Part shown: positions 33,896 to 42,570 of the stretch, piece by piece
How positions within the stretch are numbered: the stretch's first letter is position 1
Layout of the letters: each line of letters begins with the position of its first letter
The notes under the pieces: generated by a model
The model's database searches: none
Seen by the model: the letters and a program-made list of their open reading frames with translations, nothing else
What the model was told of the DNA's origin: nothing
DNA from: an uncultured Arachnia sp.
GTDB lineage: Bacteria; Actinomycetota; Actinomycetes; Propionibacteriales; Propionibacteriaceae
Direction of reading: 5' to 3'
Assembly: GCA_947493995.1 (NCBI GenBank)
Contig: CANLTJ010000001.1
Coordinates: forward strand, 310,001 to 374,000
Length of the DNA stretch: 64,000 bases
Position numbers and translations under genes: made by a program

Positions 33896-36811
33896 TCATT
33901 GCCAGAAGAGTTCGTCGACCACGTGGAAGGCTCGTCGCATGAGTCTGCGCGTGTCCTCCAGCATCTGAGAGGATTGGCGTGGACCGTAGGCGACCAGGTC
34001 GGAGATCGCCGCCAACTCCCGGAAATCCGCTGGCAGGGCCTCGCTGGCACGGCCTCGCACGAGGATCATCGCGTTGCGCAGCCGGCTGATGTGCTCCCAG
34101 GCGGCGCGCAGATCCTGCGCCTGTCGAGCGGTCACCAACTCCAGCGCTGCAGCAGCAGCCAACGCGTCCAGCGTGCCCGGTGTACGCAGCTCGGCATGCG
34201 CATGAGCGTGGCGGAGCTGGAGAAGCTGCACTGTCCACTCGATGTCCGAGAGGCCGCCGGAACCCAGCTTGAGGTGACGTTCCTTGGGTACTCCCCTCGG
34301 GATCCGTTCGCGCTCCACGCGTGATTTCAGGCGTCGGATCTCCGCCGTCTGTGACGGGGTCAACCCGCCGTCGGGATAGCGTCGGGCATCGGTGGCGGCG
34401 ATGACGGCGGTCGCGAGTGTGAGGTCCCCCGCACCCGGCCGCGCTCGGAGCATGGCCTGGGCCTCCCACGTGGAGGACCACTTCTCGTAGTAGGTGGCAT
34501 AGGAGGCCACCGTGCGCACCTGCGGACCTCCCTTGCCCTCGGGCCGCAGGTCGCTGTCCAGGACCAGAGCCGGCTCGGGTCCGGGCTTGCCGAGGACGGC
34601 AGCAGCCCGTCTCACTAGTTCTGTCGCGGCGGCGAGCCCGCCGGCATCCACGTCATTGGCGACGACGAACATGGCATCCGCGTCCGAGGCGTAGCTCATC
34701 TCGTTGCCACCCCAACTGCCCAGCGCAAGCACGCCCACCGGCGGCGCATCGATGGACCGGGCGGCTATTGCGAGGGCCGCGTCAACGGAGGCCGACGCCA
34801 GGTCCGACAAGGCCAGCCCCACCGTCTGGACATCCGCGTTGCCCAGGACGTCGGCCAGGGCAATTCGACAGAGTTCCCGGCGTCGAAGCCCGCGCACGGA
34901 AGCGATGGAGCGGTCCTCGTCTCCATGGCGATGGGCGGCGCGCGTCATGGCCTCCGACAGGTCAGCCGTGGATCGAGGTTCGAGCTCGGCCTGGCTGGCC
35001 AACATCTGGACCATCTCGGGTGCCCGCTTCATGAGGTCCACCACATACCTGCTGGAGGACGCGACGCGGGCCAGCCGGTGGGCCATCCAGCCCTCGTCAC
35101 GCAGGGCGCGGAGGTACCAGCTGGTGTCCCCCAGCGCCTCCGAGAGCTGCCGGAAGGCGAGCAGACCGAAGTCGGGGTTGGGTCCCTCCGCGAACCACCC
35201 GAGCATGGCCGGAAGCAACTGTTTCTGGATTCCGGCGCGACGCGTCGTCCCCTTCGTCAGCGCCTCAATGTGTCGAAGTGCGGAGCGCGGGTCGCCGAAC
35301 CCCAGTGCCCGCATGCGGGTCTGGGCCGCCTCGGGAGAAAGTTTCAAACCCTCCGCGGGGATGGCGCTGACCATTTCCAGCAGGGGGGAGAAGAAGATCT
35401 GGCGTTGGAGTCGGAGCACGGTGCGGGTACTGCTCCGCCAGCGCTTCTGCATCTCTTCGCCAGTGAGACCGATGCCTCGCGCGATCGACGCCGCGACGAG
35501 TTCGTCGTCGGGCATCAGGTGGGTCCGTCGCAGCTGACGCAACTGCACGCGATGCTCCAGAACTCGTTGGAAGCGATACGCCTGCACCATCTCACCGCCG
35601 TCGCCACGGCCGATGTAGCCAGCGGACACGAGGGACTGCAGGGCGTCGAAGGTGCCCCGGACCCGCAGTGTGTCGTCCGCCCTGCCGTGCACCATCTGCA
35701 GCAGTTGGACGGCGAACTCGGTGTCCCGAAGGCCACCCTCCCCCAGCTTGATCTCCCGCGAAGCTTGATCTGCGGGGATCAGCGACACCACTCGGCTGCG
35801 CATGGCCCGCACCTCGGCAACGAACCCGTCGCGTTCCGCAGCCGACCACACCATTGGCGCCACCATGGAGCAGAACTCCTCACCCAGCTCCAGATCACCG
35901 GCGGCTGAGCGCGCTTTCAGCAGTGCCTGGAACTCCCAGTTCTTCGCCCACTTCTCGTAGTAGGTGCGACACGACGAGAGCGTCCGGACCAGGGGGCCGG
36001 CCCTGCCCTCAGGGCGCAGGGCCGCGTCGACCTCCCAGATGGTGCCCTCCGCAGTGTGCGCCGAGCAGATGCGTGCCACGGCGGCGGCGAGTGCGGTGGC
36101 GGCCCGCAGCCCCTCCTCCGGGGAATGGCCGTCAGCGGCCTCGGCGACGTGGATGACGTCCACGTCGGAGAGGTAGTTCAGCTCCTGCGCCCCCGCCTTT
36201 CCCATGGCAACGATGGCCAACCGCGCAGCCCGCCAATCGGTCACTTCTGACCGGGCGATCGCAAGAGCACAGTGCAGCACGGCATCGGCCGCGTGGGAGA
36301 GTTCGCGCGACACAGCGTGCACCACCCGCATCGGATCCGTGGACTCCAGATCCCTCGCGGCGATCTCCACCAGCGCCGCGTGGTGCGCCCGTCGCAGATC
36401 GTCACCGTCGCCGGTAGCAACGCCGTCGACGATCCCCACGCGCTCCACGTAGAACTCCAGCCACCCCTGCGCATCGCGCGCCGGACGAGCCGTTCGCAGA
36501 AGATCGAGCTGGTCCGGATTGCGCACCAAGAACTTGCCCAGAGCACTGGATGCCCCGGCCACCCGAATCAGCCGGTCCAGCCATTCGGGCGCACTCAGGA
36601 CCTCCGTCAGCACATCCGGTGCCTGTTCTGCCAAGCGTGCGACAACATCCAGGGCACAGTCCCTGTCGGCGGCGGTGGCGAACGCGGACAGCGGAACGGG
36701 CGGCTCGTCACCACATACTTCGGCCCAGCGAACCCACGTGGCGGCGGCAGTCGCGGGGGCATCGAATCCGCGGCGTGCGAATTCGCCGACGGTGGACTGC
36801 ACCCTGGTCAC
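33896..36811 (-). CDS. glnE: Bifunctional glutamine synthetase adenylyltransferase/adenylyl-removase
   Basis: 971 residues from GTG 36811. The longer frame to 37168 overlaps the divergent gene and is not used. Two nucleotidyltransferase-type domains: the N-terminal adenylyl-removase with MGKAGAQELNYLSDVDVIHV and the C-terminal adenylyltransferase with LGSWGGNEMSYASDADAMFV, each followed by its helical GlnD-type domain. It sets activity of the GlnA at 24211 by modifying the conserved Tyr. Usually it responds to PII protein, which is not in the window. Length agrees with mycobacterial GlnE. Confidence 0.93.
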   Translation of the reverse strand: MTRVQSTVGEFARRGFDAPATAAATWVRWAEVCGDEPPVPLSAFATAADRDCALDVVARLAEQAPDVLTEVLSAPEWLDRLIRVAGASSALGKFLVRNPDQLDLLRTARPARDAQGWLEFYVERVGIVDGVATGDGDDLRRAHHAALVEIAARDLESTDPMRVVHAVSRELSHAADAVLHCALAIARSEVTDWRAARLAIVAMGKAGAQELNYLSDVDVIHVAEAADGHSPEEGLRAATALAAAVARICSAHTAEGTIWEVDAALRPEGRAGPLVRTLSSCRTYYEKWAKNWEFQALLKARSAAGDLELGEEFCSMVAPMVWSAAERDGFVAEVRAMRSRVVSLIPADQASREIKLGEGGLRDTEFAVQLLQMVHGRADDTLRVRGTFDALQSLVSAGYIGRGDGGEMVQAYRFQRVLEHRVQLRQLRRTHLMPDDELVAASIARGIGLTGEEMQKRWRSSTRTVLRLQRQIFFSPLLEMVSAIPAEGLKLSPEAAQTRMRALGFGDPRSALRHIEALTKGTTRRAGIQKQLLPAMLGWFAEGPNPDFGLLAFRQLSEALGDTSWYLRALRDEGWMAHRLARVASSSRYVVDLMKRAPEMVQMLASQAELEPRSTADLSEAMTRAAHRHGDEDRSIASVRGLRRRELCRIALADVLGNADVQTVGLALSDLASASVDAALAIAARSIDAPPVGVLALGSWGGNEMSYASDADAMFVVANDVDAGGLAAATELVRRAAAVLGKPGPEPALVLDSDLRPEGKGGPQVRTVASYATYYEKWSSTWEAQAMLRARPGAGDLTLATAVIAATDARRYPDGGLTPSQTAEIRRLKSRVERERIPRGVPKERHLKLGSGGLSDIEWTVQLLQLRHAHAHAELRTPGTLDALAAAAALELVTARQAQDLRAAWEHISRLRNAMILVRGRASEALPADFRELAAISDLVAYGPRQSSQMLEDTRRLMRRAFHVVDELFWQ

Positions 36812-36832
36812 GAACGCGCCCCGACCAGCGGA

Positions 36833-36838
36833 TATGGT
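36833..36838 (+). promoter_or_regulatory. -10 element TATGGT, leaderless sterol-carrier-family gene
   Basis: TATGGT ends 6 nt before ATG 36845. The divergent glnE start is 34 bp away, so the two promoters overlap. Confidence 0.5.
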
Positions 36839-36844
36839 GCAGGC

Positions 36845-37327
36845 ATGTTCAAGCCAACTGATGTCATCGTGGCGGAACTCCGGGACCTGTATGCCCGCCT
36901 CGCAGCTCTTGAGTGCGGGCGGGCAGCCGATCTGGGAAGGCAGCTCGACGCGGAGCTGGCGCACCGTCGTCCCGATATGACCGATGTGCTGCTCTCCACT
37001 GCGCAGGCTGCTCGCCAGCATGGGCTCGAACTCGGCGACGAGCTGAGCGCCGCCTGTTGCCGTGCCGGATGTGCGCGGCTGGGCAAACGCCATCCCGGTG
37101 CGAGCATCGAGGTGCGCGTTCCACCTGTTTCCGCGGTCCAGATCGGCTTCGGGAGTGGACCGACGCACACCCGTGGCACGCCACCCAACGTGGTGGAGAT
37201 GTCACCTGAGACGTTCATCGACCTGGCGACCGGACGTCGTCCCTGGGCCGAGGCCGAGCACGCCATCCGCAGCTCAGGTGCCCATGCCCAGGAGGCGCAG
37301 CGGGCCTTCCCACTCTGGACGCATTGA
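36845..37327 (+). CDS. Sterol carrier family (bacterial SCP-type) protein
   Basis: 160 residues. The N-terminal 85 residues are helical with Cys71, Cys72 and Cys76 (CCRAGC). The C-terminal part RVPPVSAVQIGFGSG then HTRGTPPNVVEMSPETFIDLATGRRPW is the core of the actinobacterial SCP-like family, a small lipid-binding fold. A bound ligand is not known. Leaderless ATG. It lies divergent from glnE and convergent with glnA2. Confidence 0.8.
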   Translation: MFKPTDVIVAELRDLYARLAALECGRAADLGRQLDAELAHRRPDMTDVLLSTAQAARQHGLELGDELSAACCRAGCARLGKRHPGASIEVRVPPVSAVQIGFGSGPTHTRGTPPNVVEMSPETFIDLATGRRPWAEAEHAIRSSGAHAQEAQRAFPLWTH

Positions 37328-37376
37328 CGCCACCTCCAGGCCCGCGGCTCAGCACGCCGCTTCAAATGCGAACCCA

Positions 37377-38702
37377 TCACAGCACCGAGATGTGCCGCTC
37401 CAGCTCCCAAGGAGTCACCTGCTGGCGGTAGATCTCGAACTCATGGCGCTTGTTCCGCATGAAGTACTCGAAGACATGTTCCCCCAATGTCTCGGCCGCA
37501 AGTTCGCTGTTCTCCATGATGTTCAGCGCCTCGTCGAGGCTTCGCGGGAGGGACTTGATGCCCAGGGCCCTGCGTTCACGGGCGGAGAGCCGCCAGACTT
37601 CATCCTCGGTCTCCTCGGGCAGCTCGTACTCCCCCTCCACCCCCGCCAACCCTGCGTTGAGCATGAGGGCGTAGGCAAGGTATGGGTTGGCTGCGGCGTC
37701 GGGTGCCCGGAACTCGATACGCGCCGACGAGGTCTTGTGGGGTGCGAACTGGGGTACCCTGATCAGCGCGGAGCGGTTGGCGCGGCCCCAGCAGGCGTAG
37801 GTGGGTGCCTCGCTCTGTCCGCTGAGACGTTTGTAGGAGTTGACCCACTGGTTGGTGACGGCTGAAATCTCCGGGGCATGGTGCAGTAGTCCGGCGATGA
37901 AGTGCCGTGCGGTCCTGCTGAGTCGGTACTCGTCGGCGCCGTCGTGGAAGGCGTTGGTGTCGCCCTCGAACAGTGACATGTGGGTGTGCATGCCGGAACC
38001 GGGGTACTGGCTGAAGGGCTTGGGCATGAAGGTGGCGTGAATGCCCTGGCTGACGGCCACTTCCCGGACGACGACGCGGAATGTCATCACGTTGTCCGCC
38101 ATGGTCAGCGCGTCGGCGTAGCGCAGGTCGATCTCATGCTGCCCGGGCGCGGCCTCGTGGTGACTGAATTCGACGGAGATACCCATCTTCTCCAGCATGG
38201 TGATGGCATCGCGACGAAAGTCCGTGCCGTCCCCGAGTGTCGTGTGGTCGAAGTAGCCGCCGTCGTCCAGGGGGATGGGCGGGTTGAGCTGCTTGAGCAG
38301 GAAGAACTCCATCTCGGGATGGATGTAGAACGTGAATCCCAGGTCCGCGGCCCGTTGCAGCGCGCGCTTCAGGACGTGGCGGGGATCGGCGAAGCTCGGG
38401 GAGCCGTCGGGCAGATTGATGTCACAGAACATGCGGGCTGTACCGCGCTCCAACTGGCGCCATGGCAGGATCTGGAACGTCGACGCGTCGGGTTGCGCCA
38501 CCATGTCCGATTCGAAGACGCGCGCGAAACCCTCGATGGCCGATCCGTCGAAGCCCACACCCTCGGAGATCGCCCCCTCCACCTCTGCCGGCGCGATGGC
38601 CACCGATTTCAGTGCCCCCAGCACGTCGGTGAACCAAAGCCGCACGAAGCGGATGTCGCGTTCCTCCATGGAGCGGAGTACGTACTCGGTCTGCCTGTCC
38701 AT
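37377..38702 (-). CDS. glnA2: Glutamine synthetase-like enzyme GlnA2
   Basis: 441 residues. Has the GS fold: GVGFDGSAIEGF, metal site HPEMEFFLL, HHEAAPGQHEIDLRYADALT, GSGMHTHMSLFEGD and NRSALIRVP. It lacks the adenylylation Tyr: the aligned place reads DEVWRLS. An unrelated YELP occurs about 14 residues earlier. In mycobacteria GlnA2 is dispensable and not adenylylated; in Streptomyces related GS-like proteins act on polyamines. The ATG lies 6 nt after CACACT, a weak -10. Confidence 0.9.
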   Translation of the reverse strand: MDRQTEYVLRSMEERDIRFVRLWFTDVLGALKSVAIAPAEVEGAISEGVGFDGSAIEGFARVFESDMVAQPDASTFQILPWRQLERGTARMFCDINLPDGSPSFADPRHVLKRALQRAADLGFTFYIHPEMEFFLLKQLNPPIPLDDGGYFDHTTLGDGTDFRRDAITMLEKMGISVEFSHHEAAPGQHEIDLRYADALTMADNVMTFRVVVREVAVSQGIHATFMPKPFSQYPGSGMHTHMSLFEGDTNAFHDGADEYRLSRTARHFIAGLLHHAPEISAVTNQWVNSYKRLSGQSEAPTYACWGRANRSALIRVPQFAPHKTSSARIEFRAPDAAANPYLAYALMLNAGLAGVEGEYELPEETEDEVWRLSARERRALGIKSLPRSLDEALNIMENSELAAETLGEHVFEYFMRNKRHEFEIYRQQVTPWELERHISVL

Positions 38703-38875
38703 GCCCCTAGTGTGCCTGTTCCGGGCGTCCCGCGTCAGAAGGACCACGCCCGTTCCCAGATCGGCTGCTGGAGACCCCACGAACGACCCCAGCCGTGGAA
38801 GAGCTTCCCACCTTCCGGGTGGTGGGCACACGATGCGCCGCGTCGAGTGCGCCCTGAAGCACAGACTCCAGTGGC

Positions 38876-38881
38876 CATAAT
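38876..38881 (+). promoter_or_regulatory. -10 element CATAAT, leaderless DUF2510 gene 1
   Basis: CATAAT ends 6 nt before ATG 38888. Confidence 0.5.
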
Positions 38882-38887
38882 GGGCCC

Positions 38888-39745
38888 ATGGCACAACCCG
38901 GCTGGTACCCCGACCCTGCCGGGTCCGGCGTGCCCCGGTACTGGGACGGACAGCGATGGGCCTCCCATGCTGGGCGGCCTCCGGTGGGCCCCGGCCACGG
39001 TGGTGGGTCGAGACGCGCCCCAGTCGTCGGGATCATCGTTGGACTGGTGGCCGTCCTCCTCGTGGTCGCCGCCATGCTCTGGCAGCCGTGGAACTCGACC
39101 AGCTGGAGCGCGCCCGGCGACACCAACACCGCCAGACCCACCGGAAGCCAATGGAACGAGCTTGAGCCCACGGAGACTCCCAGCTCTCCGCAACCCACCG
39201 ATGAGGCTGGCCGCCCGGTGGCTTGTCCGCGCATCGACAACCCGGAGGGAATCCGTCAGGGCGATGTGTACATCTCGGGACAGATGTCTTTCCGTGGGGT
39301 CCCGGGCTGGCCCGAGGAGGGTGGCGCATGGACCATCGACTTCGCTTCACGGCGTTCCGGCCAAGCGGAAGTCGTCGCCCCAGGATGGATTGCGGTCACA
39401 GCCATAGGCCAGATCGACACGTCGGATTTCAGCTCTGATCCGCGCACGGCTGCCACGCAGGTCAGCGACTGTCTGTCCTCGTCGTTCTTCTACCAGACGC
39501 TGAACTATCGCGAGCGACTGCAGGACGAGCCCTTCTCCACCTCCGAAGGGGTGGAGGGCTGGATCATTCGTGAGAACTACTGGAACGTTCCCGGTCAGCC
39601 GGTGACTGGCGACGAGGTTGTCGTCGTGGTCCTGGACGCTGGCGACGCCGACACCCTCACGCTCTTTCATTCCCAGGCACCCATCGAGGACCAAACGCGT
39701 AAGGATCAGGTAGACGCAGCCCTCGACTCGCTGTCCAGACGCTGA
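38888..39745 (+). CDS. DUF2510 membrane-anchored protein 1
   Basis: 285 residues. It begins MAQPGWYPDPAGSGVPRYWD, the DUF2510 motif (about residues 3-30), followed by a Gly/Arg linker, one membrane helix (VVGIIVGLVAVLLVVAAML, about 46-64) and an extracytoplasmic domain of about 220 residues with a pair of cysteines (about 112 and 198). The outer domain fold is not recognised. The next gene is a paralogue with its own promoter. Confidence 0.8.
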   Translation: MAQPGWYPDPAGSGVPRYWDGQRWASHAGRPPVGPGHGGGSRRAPVVGIIVGLVAVLLVVAAMLWQPWNSTSWSAPGDTNTARPTGSQWNELEPTETPSSPQPTDEAGRPVACPRIDNPEGIRQGDVYISGQMSFRGVPGWPEEGGAWTIDFASRRSGQAEVVAPGWIAVTAIGQIDTSDFSSDPRTAATQVSDCLSSSFFYQTLNYRERLQDEPFSTSEGVEGWIIRENYWNVPGQPVTGDEVVVVVLDAGDADTLTLFHSQAPIEDQTRKDQVDAALDSLSRR

Positions 39746-39764
39746 TCACGTCAGTGTGAACTTC

Positions 39765-39770
39765 TACAAT
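39765..39770 (+). promoter_or_regulatory. -10 element TACAAT, leaderless DUF2510 gene 2
   Basis: TACAAT ends 7 nt before GTG 39778. The upstream ATG at 39769 overlaps the hexamer itself, which argues for 39778. Confidence 0.5.
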
Positions 39771-39777
39771 GGTGGGC

Positions 39778-40614
39778 GTGACTCCACCCGGCTGGTACCC
39801 CGACCCCACGGGGAAGAAGGGTGTGCTCCGGTACTGGGATGGGCAGGCGTGGACCCAGCAGAGCGTCGATGCCGCAGCCGCCAGTTCCGGTCGGCCTTGG
39901 GGCTGGTTCATCCTCGCCATGGTCGTCATCGCCGGTCTTGTGGCCGTCTTCGTGTTCCGTCCGGCGGGCTCTGCCGTCAGCGTCGGGGATCCCATCTCGT
40001 CGCGACCCACCGGCAGCCAGTGGAACGAACTGCCGATCACCGAGACTCCGACGCCACCCCAGGACCCGGGCGCAGGTGAGTTCATCGACTGTCCCCAGAA
40101 CAGTTTCGACGATCGCTCGGAGATCTCCAGCGATGGCCGTATGCACGGCGGTGGGCTGTCCATCGAGCCACCTGGAGGCTTCAACTGGATACAGGAACCC
40201 GTCTACATGCCGTGGCTCTACGACCACAACTCCATGACCCGCGTCATCGTCTGGGGTTGGCAGAGCAATGTCAGCGTCGGCGAAGTGCTCCGGTCGGAGG
40301 GGTTCGCGGATCCTCGCAACACGGCGTCGCAACTCATGGGCTGTCTCGCCTCATCGGGGTTGTATCTGGGTTTCACGGGTCGGGAGGACCTCGTCAATGA
40401 GGCCTTCACACTGGACGGCAATGCCGGCTGGCGCATCACGTCAGATGTCTACGTCGACTCTCAGGGTGACATCGAGGGAGACGTGGTGGATGTGATCGTG
40501 CTGGATCTCGGAGACCCGGACACGTTCGCCGTCTTCATATCCTGCGCCACCATCGATCACGAGGAGAATCTTGCGGAGGTCGCTGAGGTCACCGAGTCCC
40601 TCCGCGTCGGCTGA
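39778..40614 (+). CDS. DUF2510 membrane-anchored protein 2
   Basis: 278 residues from GTG 39778, giving the start VTPPGWYPDPTGKKGVLRYW that aligns with the neighbour. One membrane helix (WFILAMVVIAGLVAVFVF), then a Thr/Pro-rich linker containing RPTGSQWNEL, which is shared word for word with protein 1, and an outer domain with cysteines. Tandem paralogue of the 38888 gene; the outer domains have diverged strongly, including SQLMGCLASSGLY against TQVSDCLSSSFFY. Role unknown. Confidence 0.8.
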   Translation: MTPPGWYPDPTGKKGVLRYWDGQAWTQQSVDAAAASSGRPWGWFILAMVVIAGLVAVFVFRPAGSAVSVGDPISSRPTGSQWNELPITETPTPPQDPGAGEFIDCPQNSFDDRSEISSDGRMHGGGLSIEPPGGFNWIQEPVYMPWLYDHNSMTRVIVWGWQSNVSVGEVLRSEGFADPRNTASQLMGCLASSGLYLGFTGREDLVNEAFTLDGNAGWRITSDVYVDSQGDIEGDVVDVIVLDLGDPDTFAVFISCATIDHEENLAEVAEVTESLRVG

Positions 40615-40625
40615 CGTCGCACCGA

Positions 40626-40631
40626 TAGCAT
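40626..40631 (+). promoter_or_regulatory. -10 element TAGCAT, leaderless BadF-type gene
   Basis: TAGCAT ends 7 nt before ATG 40639; the ATG at 40630 overlaps the hexamer. Confidence 0.45.
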
Positions 40632-40638
40632 GACGCCC

Positions 40639-41595
40639 ATGAGCGCGTCCGACCGGCACCGGGATCCCGACGACAGTCGACACCTCGGCCACAGTGGGGG
40701 CCAGTACCAGCTCCTGGCTCTCGACGGTGGTCAGTCCGGGATGCGTACACTCCTGGCCGGGCCCGAAGGAAGCGGCGGCGGACCCGAGTTCTCGGGAATT
40801 CGCAGCGATCTCCCACTGCTTCCCCAAGTTCGCGACATCATCGTCGCAAGTCTGGACGGGGGCTACGCCGACACTGTTGCCGTCGGTATATCAGGGCTCG
40901 GTGAGACGGACAGCGCCAGCGAGTTGAAGCTGCTGCTCGGCGACTCCGTGGGACGCGTGCTCCTTGCCCATGACTCCGCCACCAGCTATCTCGGCGCGTT
41001 GGGTGCCCGCGAGGGAGCCGTCGTGGCTGCGGGAACCGGAGCGGTGACACTCGCGGTGGGCCCGGAGTTTGTGCGCCGCGTCGATGGGTGGGGCCACCTC
41101 CTGGGAGATGCGGGCTCCGGCTTCTGGATTGGCCGTGAAGCACTGTCGGCGGTGCTGCGCGCGCATGATGGACGAGGAGAGCCGACCGCGCTCACCGAAC
41201 TCGCCGTCGCGGAGTTCGGGGACCTGTCCCAGCTGTATTTGAAGGTGCAGGCTGACCCGGGGAGGGTGGCACGCATCGCCTCCTGGGCACGTCGAGTCTC
41301 CGAACTGGCGCCGACGGATCCAGTCTGTGCCGGCATCTCCGCGGCGGCGGGACGCGAACTCGCGACGAGCGTCGCCTCCGGTCTGCTGTCCGTGCACGCC
41401 GAACCGGTGGCAAGCACGGCGGGCAATGTGTTCCTCAACCCGCTGGTCGCAACTTCCTTCGCCGAACATCTGGGTGAGCTGGTCCCGGGAGTGACGGTGC
41501 GTCAGGCGGATGGTTCCGGGCTCGACGGAGCGGCGCGACTGGCCGAGGTGCAGCCAGGCACGGCGCTCGACGCCCTGCTGGATCGGGCGCCATAG
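40639..41595 (+). CDS. BadF/BadG/BcrA/BcrD-type ATPase (N-acetylglucosamine kinase-like)
   Basis: 318 residues from ATG 40639. ASKHA (actin-like) fold: phosphate-1 loop [22 protein letters not shown], the phosphate-2 type [13 protein letters not shown] and adenosine motif-like [13 protein letters not shown] region near the C-terminus, with [20 protein letters not shown] in the middle. The last is shared with N-acetylglucosamine kinases and suggests a sugar or amino-sugar substrate. It is followed by map 10 bp later, but that gene has its own -10. Confidence 0.82.
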   Translation: MSASDRHRDPDDSRHLGHSGGQYQLLALDGGQSGMRTLLAGPEGSGGGPEFSGIRSDLPLLPQVRDIIVASLDGGYADTVAVGISGLGETDSASELKLLLGDSVGRVLLAHDSATSYLGALGAREGAVVAAGTGAVTLAVGPEFVRRVDGWGHLLGDAGSGFWIGREALSAVLRAHDGRGEPTALTELAVAEFGDLSQLYLKVQADPGRVARIASWARRVSELAPTDPVCAGISAAAGRELATSVASGLLSVHAEPVASTAGNVFLNPLVATSFAEHLGELVPGVTVRQADGSGLDGAARLAEVQPGTALDALLDRAP

Positions 41596-41598
41596 ACT
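41593..41598 (+). promoter_or_regulatory. -10 element TAGACT, leaderless map
   Basis: TAGACT ends 7 nt before GTG 41606. It overlaps the stop codon of the preceding gene. Confidence 0.5.
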
Positions 41599-41605
41599 GG
41601 ACTGC

Positions 41606-42463
41606 GTGAATCCCGTCATCGCCCATCCCGTCACCCCGACCCGAGACGTTCCCAAGTCCATCAGGCGCCCCGAGTACGTCGGACGCAAAGCGCCGACGCC
41701 ATACACCGGCAGCCACGTCCAGAGCGCGGACGTCATCGAGCGGATGCGTGAATCGGGACGCATCGCGGCCGATGCGATGCACGCCGCGGCCGCCGCCATC
41801 GCGCCGGGAGTCACCACGGATCAGCTGGACGCCGTCGCGCACGAGTACATGCTGGATCACGGCGCCTACCCCTCCACACTGGGCTACCGCGGCTACCCGA
41901 AGTCCCTGTGCACTTCCGTCAACGAGGTCATCTGCCACGGCATCCCGGACACGCGGCCGCTGGAGGACGGCGACCTCGTCAAGATCGACGTCACTGCGTT
42001 CAAGAACGGTGTCCACGGCGACAATTGCGGCACCTTCTTCTGCGGCGATGTCGACGAGGAGTCGCGGCTGCTGACCGAGCGTACGCAGGAGGCCCTCAAT
42101 CGGGCGATCAAGGCGGTGCGCCCGGGTCGGCCGATCTCGGTCATCGGCCGCGTCATCGAGTCCTACGCCAAACGCTTCGGCTACGGCGTGATCCGGGACT
42201 ACACCGGCCACGGAGTGCATACCGCCTTCCACTCGGGTTTGGTGATCCTGCACTACGACGAGCCCCGACTCAACACCATCATGGAGCCGGGCATGACCTT
42301 CACAATCGAGCCCATGCTGGCGCTCGGCTCGCAGGACTCGGAGGTGTGGGACGACGGCTGGACGGTCGTGACGAAGGACAGGTCGCGGGTGGCGCAGTTC
42401 GAGAACTCGCTCGTAGTTACAGAAACCGGCGCCGAGGTCCTGACGGTCCCCAGCCACGCCTGA
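41606..42463 (+). CDS. map: Methionine aminopeptidase (type I, with N-terminal extension)
   Basis: 285 residues from GTG 41606; earlier in-frame codons lie in the preceding gene. N-terminal 40-residue extension with [18 protein letters not shown], as in mycobacterial MapB, where this segment binds near the ribosome tunnel. Catalytic pita-bread fold with metal ligands in [15 protein letters not shown] (two Asp), [11 protein letters not shown] (His), TIEPML (Glu) and the last Glu near the C-terminus in [10 protein letters not shown]. Removes the N-terminal Met of new proteins. Confidence 0.94.
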   Translation: MNPVIAHPVTPTRDVPKSIRRPEYVGRKAPTPYTGSHVQSADVIERMRESGRIAADAMHAAAAAIAPGVTTDQLDAVAHEYMLDHGAYPSTLGYRGYPKSLCTSVNEVICHGIPDTRPLEDGDLVKIDVTAFKNGVHGDNCGTFFCGDVDEESRLLTERTQEALNRAIKAVRPGRPISVIGRVIESYAKRFGYGVIRDYTGHGVHTAFHSGLVILHYDEPRLNTIMEPGMTFTIEPMLALGSQDSEVWDDGWTVVTKDRSRVAQFENSLVVTETGAEVLTVPSHA

Positions 42464-42558
42464 GCCTGCACCGCCCGGGGTGCACAGAAGGTGTTGTCCG
42501 GGTAGTGGGTGATGTTGTCCGGAGCGCGCCCGGATCTGTAATTGTCAGTGCGTTCGAA

Positions 42559-42564
42559 TAATCT
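42559..42564 (+). promoter_or_regulatory. -10 element TAATCT, leaderless DUF222/HNH gene
   Basis: TAATCT ends 6 nt before ATG 42571. Confidence 0.5.
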
Positions 42565-42570
42565 GAGTAC

